Part shown: positions 56,101 to 64,000 of the stretch, piece after piece
Numbering within the stretch: the stretch's first letter is position 1
Layout: every line of letters starts with the position of its first letter
Assembly (NCBI GenBank): GCA_002118135.1
Contig: BDIU01000417.1
Coordinates: forward strand, 51,457 to 115,456
DNA length: 64,000 nucleotides
From: Trebouxia sp. TZW2008
Lineage: Eukaryota > Chlorophyta > Trebouxiophyceae > Trebouxiales > Trebouxiaceae
Direction of reading: 5' to 3'
Translations under genes and position numbers: made by a program
Notes under the pieces: model-generated
What the model saw: the letters and a program-made list of their open reading frames with translations, nothing else
Database searches by the model: none
Told to the model about the DNA's origin: nothing

Positions 56101-59100
56101 GCCTGCTGGTCCTGTTCCTGGTTGTTGACAGCCTGCAGGGTTTGCCCCTGCTGCTCCAATGCCTGCATCACCAATCATCCTCACGGTTCAAATGCATTTG
56201 GGAGAGATTCTAAGACACAGTCAGGTGCATACAAAAGCAATGCACTGCATGGTAAACATTTGTGCCCAAAGCCATTTGTGTCACCTCAGCTCACTCGACG
56301 CACACCTGCATCCATCTGCAATTGTCATCAGTCTTGGCAAAGCAGCCCTTGATGCCATGCAGCAATCAAGACATCACCGTGTAACGTGACATCAAGCAAA
56401 CGTGATCACTTGTTGCTTGTCAGTATTGCACAGCTCAGGCATGGTCACCTGTACTGTGATGTATTCACATAAGAGACAACAGCAAGCATGATCAGGCCAC
56501 TTCCCAAGTGCCACTCAACCACAGCTTGATTTCAAGTGGACTCAACGGAGCAAGGCTCAATGCGTAAGGCTGGCCCATTCAGGGCAGGCATTTGTAGACA
56601 CGCAGCCGACCCAAGTGTCCTTTGTCATGCAGAGGTCCAAAAGGCAATCCCCATTCAGCCACGTTTGCAGTTTTTGAAAATGAAGGGATACAAGCTCTGG
56701 AAAACTAACAGTAACCAAGCTCAAACTGCAGCATTTTTGCCAAAAGTATGATTTGATAGTATGGCCCAAGTACCTGAGGCTCCTGTGAGGGCGGCGTGGC
56801 CACAAGGGGGGTGGTGCCGTCTGTGCCAGGGGGGCTTGACTGACCAGAATTGATACCACCTTCTGGGTCTTCACTTACCGGCTCCACAGGGGCGGTGGTG
56901 CTGTCTGTGCCACGGGGGGATGACTGTCCTGACTTGATGCTACCATCACAGTCTTCCCTGACCACTGCCTGCAACAGCAAGGAAGCACAACCCTTTGAGC
57001 AGCTGACATACAAGCTTGAAGTCTTGCTCTTGCCGTGTCTGCTATTCTGAAGGCGATCTGCAACTGCAAACTGAAGAACCAGTGATATTCAATGCATGTA
57101 GTGTTCAAGGAGTGCTGCTGACATGCATGTGCCACTTAGCAGGATGACCAACAGCTTGCTGAGCGAGTGTTGCACGGCATGATCATTGTGTACCTGGGCC
57201 TGCGGGTGACTGCACTGCGACTTGAGCCTGCCAAGCTCTTCCCGCAGCTGTGCAATGCATGCGTCCTTCTTGGCATCCCGCTGGGTGCTTTCTGCACAGG
57301 TCACATGGAAACATGAGACAGGAGGGTGAAGCAAAAACAGCCTTGCGATGAAGCTATTTAAGCATGCATTCCAGTCAGCCTTGCTGGCCATGGCATGCAG
57401 CATGTAGCTACAGAAATCCTGAACTCTGATGAAACAAATGCCCAAGTCCACAGTTTGTGCTTGTGGACTTGGGCATGCAACCTCTTCAGACTTGGTGCAG
57501 ATGTAAAAAGCAAAGCCATGCGGCGTTTTGCTTTAACACAATTTGCCTCAGACACACAATGGGGTACAAACTAGACAGGCATGCAGTTGTGTTTGTGGGA
57601 AACGGCAATGAATCCATTGCAGGCTACAAGAAGGGAGGTAGTCTTCATCTGTGAAACAAAACACAAACTGCACTCTTATACATGCAGCTTCTAAATGAGT
57701 AAAAACAGACAGAGAAAGGGATGAAGCGTGCTGAAGCTAGATGTACCTTGCTCAGCTTGCTTCAGCTTTTGGCCATAGGCCTTGAGCACAGCTGACTCGT
57801 CAGCCAGCAGCTTGGTGCAAGCCTCTGACTGCCGAGCAACCATCTGAGTACGCTCAGCATGGAACTGCTCGTTGGCCTTGTGAATGGCGTCACGAGTCTC
57901 TGACCCCACCATCAGCAGCCTTTGATACTCCTTAAGATCAGCCTGCCGCTGGGCGACTGCCTGTTGGCCTGCGTGAGTGCACTTGACACTGACAACATGC
58001 ACAAAAGCTTGCTTGCTCACATTCTATTGTTGGTTGAAGGGCTCTGTTTGACTGGACGTCAAGCTTGACTTCCAGCCCTGCAATGCCAACTTCAGCATCC
58101 AGACTAGCTAGAGCACTAAAACAGCACTTCACATTGAGCAGATGGCGGAACATCAGGCAGAATCAGCAGCTAGCATGGCAAAGGTGTCTGGAATTGTGCA
58201 AGATCTGCAGCGCTCTATGTCATCTTGTTATGCAGTAAGCTGAGTCATCTACAGCAAACTCTGAGAAGTACAGAACATTGATGCTCAGGCTAGACAAAGT
58301 GGGAAGAGCGTCAGCTTGGTTGCGAGGTCCAGTGAACCCGCTGGGTGCAGGCAAAAGCAGTGAGGTGAGTAAAACCATACCCTCAGTGAGCTCAGCCCTG
58401 AGCTTTGCGACGTCAGCCTCAGCTTCGTCCTGCAGCTTCTGCCTCTCGCTCAAGGCGTTCTCAGCTTCCTCAATCTGCTTGGTGGACAAAGCAGCAGCCT
58501 CTTGCTGGGCCTTCAGCTGAGCAGCAGCCTGTGCTTGCTGCTGCTTCAACTTTGCCAGACCTTCTTGCAACACCTTCTTTTCTGCAGTCGCAGAACATGT
58601 TTTTCAGAGCACAGACATAGGCATTGCTGGCTGCAAGTGGGCTGCACTCCTGGCAAAATCCAGTTCCTTCTGCTTCCCTGTAGACAAGCGAAAAGCAAAG
58701 TGTCAGTGCAAGGACCTAGCAATCTATGCGCTGCAAGCATGCTGCAACATGGTTTTCACTATGTATGTGAATTGCATTGCTGTATAAACTGTGACAAGGG
58801 AGTTGACAAGGTAGGCACAGTGGTCTTGACTTGGTTCCAGGGTCTTGGCTCATGTGGGTCCACCTTTGCACGTCAGCAATAAATGATTTTTCTGTTGGGT
58901 TACAGGTCTTGCGCATATACCTGATGCAGTCAGTTACCATGTTACCTAATCTTGATTGGGTCTTGGTGATCCCCAGGCACCTCAAGATGCCAAGGTTCAG
59001 ATTTGTAAACACCAAAGCCACAGAGTCAGCACTTACATCACGTTGTTGCAAGTGGCGGCCTATATATGCAATGCAGGTTGCATGTGGCTCAGTTGGTGAT

Positions 59101-62100
59101 AGCTAGGCTAAATTTGAACAGAGCCATGTGGGTCTGGTGGTCACCAATGTTGTGTGCATGATGCAAACCAGCTGCAGCAGCAGCTGATCATTCACAAGCC
59201 AAATTGATGTTTGACACAACCTGTTTAAGTCAATGTGAGGGTCAAAGAGGGGACTTCCATGTAAGTCTTGCAAGTTTACCTTTGGCCAAGTCAGTCTGCG
59301 CTGAGGCCAGGGCCGCCTTCTCACCGCGCGGAGCCTTCTCGTCAGCCTTCAGAGCAGATGCTGCCTTTCCAGCGCTCTCCAATGCCTTCTTTGATTCTCC
59401 CATCTGCTGTGCCTTTGTGGCCCCCCAAGCCGCCTTGTCCTCTATCAGCTGGGCCTTGGCATGACGTGTATCATCCAGCTCTGCAGACACAGAAAGCCAA
59501 GTCAGTTTGGCTACAGTTTGCTTTCAGCAAGTGACATCAGTATGTTGCATTTAATGATATACATAATTGTGATGTTGGACTGTATGATGATGACGTGACC
59601 CTGCTTGTTGTCAGGTTGGCCTTGCTGTCTCGCACAGACTTCAATTCTTCAGGCACCTTAGCGATGTGCCCATGGCAGCATCAACTGAAATCATCAGCAT
59701 ACAGTACAACATCACAATTGTATCGCATGCACTTTGCATCATTAACAATCTTGTTCAAGACATGTATTGCTAGCTGCAGACAAGACAAGCATCACTGCTG
59801 TCTGATAGACTCTGCAAATCACCCATGCTATGCAGCTCACCCATAATCTGCACCATGCAATGCTGCCAAGGCACAACCACACATCTGTGTAAGACACAGC
59901 TGTCGTTAGGTTACCGTTTGCAAGGTATGTTCGTGCAGCCGTCAGAGCTGCCATATCAGCGGCTGAAGCATTCTGGTCGGCCTCCAAAGCAGACGCTGCC
60001 TGTGCAAGGTTCTCTTTTGCCGCCTGAATCTGCCCCTCGTGCTGGGTCTTGTCTGCCTCCCAAGCAGCCTTTTCCTGAGCCAGGCTAGCTGTGGCGTTTC
60101 TTACAGCCTCCAGCTCTGCAACCATCATTTGGCAGACAATTTAGCTATATCTTTGGTTCAGCAACTCAAGCATAATGAACAGTTTGATTGCGCAGAGGGT
60201 GTCAATTTGGGTGTTGCTGGCGCAGCCTGACAAGCTACAGCATGTTGTTCATTCATTGCAAACAGCAAGATTTAGCTCCAAAAACAGAGAGAACACTCTA
60301 CATGGTGCTGAGCTGAATCCACAAACGGCCGTCACAGGTTCTAGGCTGTATGCATCAGTGTACATCTTGCAGTGCGTCCTTATATTGTGTGGAGTGTGTG
60401 TTCTTGCAGAAAAGCTGCGGTCAGTCACTCAGTCATTGCCAATTGTGCTGGATGCTATGCTGACGGACTGCGTCAGCATTCACCTGTCTGCAGCTCCTTG
60501 TCAGCCTTGACTGAGGCTGCCGATCTGGCCTTGAAGGCCTTCTCCTGGGCCACTACACTGTTGGTGGCTTCCTGCATCTCCTCTACCTTGTCCTGTAGAG
60601 CCTTCGCCTGCTGTTGCTTCTCAGTAGCCCAGATGGCCCTCTCCTGTGCCAGCTTTGCGCTGGCATCACTGTGAGACATCTGGTCTGCAAGCACAGCAGG
60701 TGATACTTCATGCTTAGCTCCAATTCGGTAAACCACTCCTGCTGCTGATTTGCCCATGCATGGCAAATCATGTGTTCCAGCACTCATGTATATAACAGCG
60801 TGACAGAACTGGGAATATGCTGAAGATGTAGTTCCTTAATTCACACCATAGCCCCTGCATGCACATGTTGTTAGCAGCCAGAACAAGCAACCTGTCCCTG
60901 GTGAAGGTAAAGATGTCATCACACTCACATGAGCATTCCAGGATGTATCAGCTCTTGATAGCACAAGAGTCCTTGAACAAAGACTATGTCGGTGATATGA
61001 TCCATATGATGCACACAATGTCATGATGTCAGAGCCAATCACTACAAGCATCAAGATCATGCTTTACAGGTCAGGTTTGCAGCACTTTCGGTTGCTGGTC
61101 ATGGCAAGCATCGCTGATCTCTGAGAACTTGGCCTACCTTCTGCTACACAGCTTGTGCACAAGCCATGCTTTGTGATGGCAAGAACAAGGAACCAGACAT
61201 AAAGTTTGTACACAGCTGTCGACAGCTCACAGCTTAATCAGAGGCCAACTGCGCTGCAGCCAAAGCTGCCTTGCTGACGTCTAAGGCACTGTGGAAATCA
61301 CATTACATGCCACATAGATTATGCACAGTCCATGCCACACAGATTATGCACAGTCCATGCCACACAGATTATGCTCAAACCATGGACTGGCAGCCGCTCA
61401 ACAAAGACAAGTGACTCAACATTGGCAAGGTCACCTGTCTCAAGATGCAGTTGGGCTGAAGCCAGGGCTGCCTTCTGGCTGCTCAGGATTGTCTTGTCAG
61501 CCTCTGCAGCAGATGCTGCCTTGGCAAGGCTCTCTTGAGCCTCCTGAAGCAGCCCCTCCTGCTGAGCCTTTGCAGCCTCCCAATCAGCCTTGTTGGCTGT
61601 CAGGGTGGCCTTGGTGGTGCGGACAGCCTCCAGCTCTGCAGACACAGCAATGTTGGGCATATACAACTTGCAAAATGAATTGACCTGACTGATCCTTACA
61701 AGCATTGCAAATGTTGAAGACATGCCAGAGACTGAACTGGTCGGAGACAGTTGACTGCTCCTGTACATACCTGGCTGGCCCCCCTGAGCCTGCATAGCAT
61801 GAATGCATGAATGAATGAATGAACGAACGAACGAAATCCACTGATATCATCATGCTGCAGACTGAAATCGGCATCAGGTCACAAAAAGTGTCAATTTGCA
61901 AGAAACTGGTGCAGCTCCACAGGCTTGTTGCACATTTTATGTTGCAATGCCACATAAAATAGACCTGCAAAGACTGAACTAAAGCATTGCCTGAGCCATT
62001 GAGATTAGCCTTGTTTGATGTGGTCTTGCAAATAGCAACAACAGCCCTCTATCAATGCCAGTACAGTAAACTCTCTTTGTAAGGACACTCGATGTAAGGA

Positions 62101-63885
62101 CAATCTCGATGTAAGGACAATGCCATTGGTAACCAATCACTGCATTCTGGCTGCACTGGTCCCTCTGAGTAAGGACAATTCGATGTAAGGACAAGATTCT
62201 TGGTAACCAAAGCAGTCGTAACAAAGAGAGTTTACTGTATGCATCTTGAATGCGTCGCTGAGATGCTGCTGCATCAGCTGTGTTCAAAGGAGCGTAATAA
62301 AGTGTCATGCAGTCATTGAATGCATTGGGCGCTGTAGACTCTGGAGGTGGAGTGTATTTAATTTACCTTCTGCAAGCTTCTTCTCCTCTTTGGCCACGGT
62401 GGCCCACTTTCTTTCCAGAACCTTCCTCTGGGCCTCCACACTGTCGAGTGCCTTGCTGACATCAACCTCTTTTCTCTGAAGGGCCTCCTCCTGCTGCCCC
62501 TTCTTAGTAGCCCAGGCAGCCTGATCCTGTGTCAACCTTGCTCGCGCGCTGCTCAAAGCCTCACGCTCTGCGTGCACATCAACCTACACATCATGAGTTG
62601 CCCTAAATTTGCAAGATTACTGCTGACGCCCACATGCATGGCACCCAATGACAAGATGCCTTCTATACGAAAAGTGAGATCAAGTCAAAATGGTGGTAAA
62701 GATGAAGCTTGATTTCCCAAACTGAAGCCATCAGCTGCAACCCCTGCATGCAAATATTGTTACGAGTCAAAGGCACCCGTCTGCAGATGACAAGAATATG
62801 ATATTGATGGCACAGACATGAGCACTGCACGCAGTTCTCCTTCATCCAGAAATGTAAACAAGTAGAAGACTGCATCACTGATGTGTCATCTATAGCGCAC
62901 ACAACATTCTGATGTGATGTCAAAATGGGATCCAAAAACCTTTGAACTGATGTGATGCAACATGTGCAGTGCTTGCGAAACTTGAGGTTGCTGGACATAT
63001 CACTTGCTCTTGTCTGCCTCAGCAAACGCATATGCATTATGCCTGCTACTGACCAAAGCATACTTTGCGATGACAACTCAAAGCTTGGCAAAGACTCATG
63101 ACTAGGAGTGCAGCCCACCTGTGAGTGCTTCAGCCTGCTTCTTGGCAGTCTGTTCCTGCAGTAGAGTGCGCTGCACCTTGGCAAAGATGCTCTTGGTGAG
63201 GGTTTTGACCTCCACATCCACCACAGCTGCTTGCCTCCTTTCCAGCTGCTTGCCATCTGCAGCAACACCAACAATTGATGAATGGCTTGTGCAAGAGCTG
63301 CCATGTCAAAAGCCGTGGTATGTTTGCTGCATCCTGTTGATGAAACATGTCTTCAAGCAATTTGGTGCAATGGCATACCAAGGTTAGGCGATTGTGCATG
63401 TCATCAGAAGTGATTGCTCTGTGGCAAAACGTAAAGTAAATGATGCAGCCATGCCGACTGTGCAGGCAGTTGGCACAGCTGCAGCTGCTGGTATGTGATT
63501 GGCATAGAGAGTCCTTCCTCTGGCCTGTGGCTGACATCAAAATGTCACCTATCATGAATATAGCATGGGCTTCAGCAGATGGCTAAGTTTGCGTGATTTG
63601 CTTGAAACTGTGCAATTTGTCTATTGCAGGCCATCTCACATGCCACCACCTGTCCCATGACATTGATTGTTGCTGCATAACGCCTGCAAGCAAACTGCAC
63701 ATTCTACTGACAGTTGAAACTTGCAGTGCTTTGCACGAGCCACTTCTACTGAGCTCTGACATGTCAGTCTGCAAACGGCGCAGTAAGCGTCCTCTGCAGA
63801 CATGCGCATCAAGATCGGCTCTGTACACGTCAGCGAGCGCTCACCTGTGCAGGACGGAAAATCGCTGCGCTTTGTTCAGATTCAT
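53183..63885 (-). CDS. P3: large coiled-coil protein, closest paralogue of P2
   Basis: Likely exons include 63885-63845 (uncertain start, MNLNKAQRFSVLHR), 63256-63119 (138 nt, KQLERRQAAVVDVEVKTLTK), then coiled-coil exons at about 62570-62368, 61640-61434, 60686-60489, 60117-59920, 59482-59280, 58583-58383 and 57970-57750. After these come 57293-57195, 56970-56774 (two SGQSSPxGTDxTT motifs), 56163-56000, 55826-55733, 55378-55228, 54755-54313 (GRGFGRHGQAR to YPPG), 53863-53703 and 53280-53183 (GGQGADEQC then stop). The order and sequences parallel P2 exon for exon, and several introns are also alignable, so P2 and P3 arose by duplication. A head region, if present, would lie beyond 64000. Function is unknown. 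Confidence 0.6.
53477..53502. repeat. (GACA)n microsatellite
   Basis: About five tandem copies of the tetramer GACA/CAGA lie in an intron near the P3 3' end. Confidence 0.9.
55600..55670. repeat. GGT-rich simple sequence, shared with 40868-40930
   Basis: An intronic GATGGTGGTGGTGGTGATGC-type stretch also occurs at the matching place in P2. It creates false poly-His/Met frames and marks intron homology between P2 and P3. Confidence 0.8.
57437..57476. repeat. Perfect 15-bp hairpin in a P3 intron
   Basis: The arms ATGCCCAAGTCCACA and TGTGGACTTGGGCAT are exact reverse complements separated by a 9-nt loop. There is no T-run, and a eukaryotic intron makes a terminator implausible. It could be a mobile-element remnant or a structured RNA segment. 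Confidence 0.85.
61306..61382. repeat. About 25-bp tandem repeat, three units
   Basis: Units containing CACAGATTATGCACAGTCC follow one another in the P3 intron downstream of a coiled-coil exon, with the last unit diverging. Confidence 0.9.
61797..61840. repeat. (GAAT)n/(GAAC)n microsatellite
   Basis: A run of ATGAATGAATGAATGAACGA type, where GAAT units grade into GAAC units, lies within a P3 intron. Confidence 0.9.
62064..62237. mobile_element. Small non-autonomous DNA transposon (MITE) with TA target-site duplication
   Basis: The ends are inverted repeats: CAGTAAACTCTCTTTGT on the left and ACAAAGAGAGTTTACTG on the right. They are flanked by TA on both sides (62062-62063 and 62238-62239). 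The interior contains repeated CGATGTAAGGACA segments. Length is 174 bp with no coding capacity. A TA duplication and CAGT-type ends point to the Tc1/mariner-pogo superfamily. It sits in a P3 intron. Confidence 0.85.
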
Positions 63886-63945
63886 CTTTACACTTGAACG
63901 CAAGACGTAGAGTCGCAAACACATTTCTGCACGAGTCGATGTACA

Positions 63946-64000
63946 GTAGGGCCAGAAAGTCCCGTTCAACTGCCCTACCCATGCTGCTTGCAGTCAATGC
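63946..64000. mobile_element. Possible left end of another TA-flanked element, cut by the window end
   Basis: TACAGTAGGGCCAGAAAGTC resembles the TA plus CAGT termini of the element at 62064. No right end is available, so this is tentative. Confidence 0.2.

Noticed and set aside
57437..57476. Rho-independent terminator
   Set aside because: The hairpin has no T-run and lies in a eukaryotic intron.

Overview
This window is nuclear DNA from a photosynthetic eukaryote, most likely a chlorophyte green alga. Genes are split by many GT-AG introns whose acceptors are nearly always TGCAG. One gene has a two-step chloroplast/thylakoid-lumen targeting sequence, and another is a plant-type pyruvate decarboxylase. 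Most of the sequence is poor in CG and rich in TG/CA, as expected after long-term CpG methylation, and CG-rich patches mark probable gene starts. The species cannot be fixed from the sequence.

Layout. (1) 1-3.2 kb: 5' end of a predicted thylakoid-lumen protein (minus), divergent from an unrecognised single-exon ORF (plus). (2) 4.1-9.7 kb: complete 8-exon FAD-dependent oxidoreductase (minus, 536 aa). (3) 10.3-21.0 kb: coiled-coil/low-complexity gene or gene pair, called P1 (plus). (4) 21.8-27.4 kb: BolA (minus, 113 aa) and NUBPL/IND1 (plus, 303 aa), a divergent Fe-S maturation pair separated by 342 bp. (5) 27.4-30.4 kb: mostly gene-poor, with a degenerate repeat. (6) 30.5-37.9 kb: complete 14-exon pyruvate decarboxylase (minus, 568 aa). 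(7) 38.5-50.5 kb: P2, a paralogue of P1 (minus). (8) 51.0-52.5 kb: small predicted membrane protein (plus). (9) 53.2-63.9 kb: P3, a third paralogue (minus).

Two results stand out. First, introns in every large gene (not seen in the compact BolA gene) carry tandem partial copies of exon edges with their splice sites. Copies of an exon's start lie in the intron upstream of it, and copies of an exon's end lie in the intron downstream, with units of about 100-280 bp. Splicing only the innermost copies gives uninterrupted full-length proteins. Second, three copies of an undescribed coiled-coil gene family fill about half the window. They are built from exons of about 200 nt in the same splice phase, in alternating types, followed by Ser/Pro- and Gly/Ser-rich tails.

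Exon coordinates for the FAD enzyme, BolA, NUBPL and pyruvate decarboxylase were traced by reading-frame continuity and their lengths sum to whole codons. Boundaries in P1-P3 are approximate. No rRNA, tRNA or CRISPR was seen.
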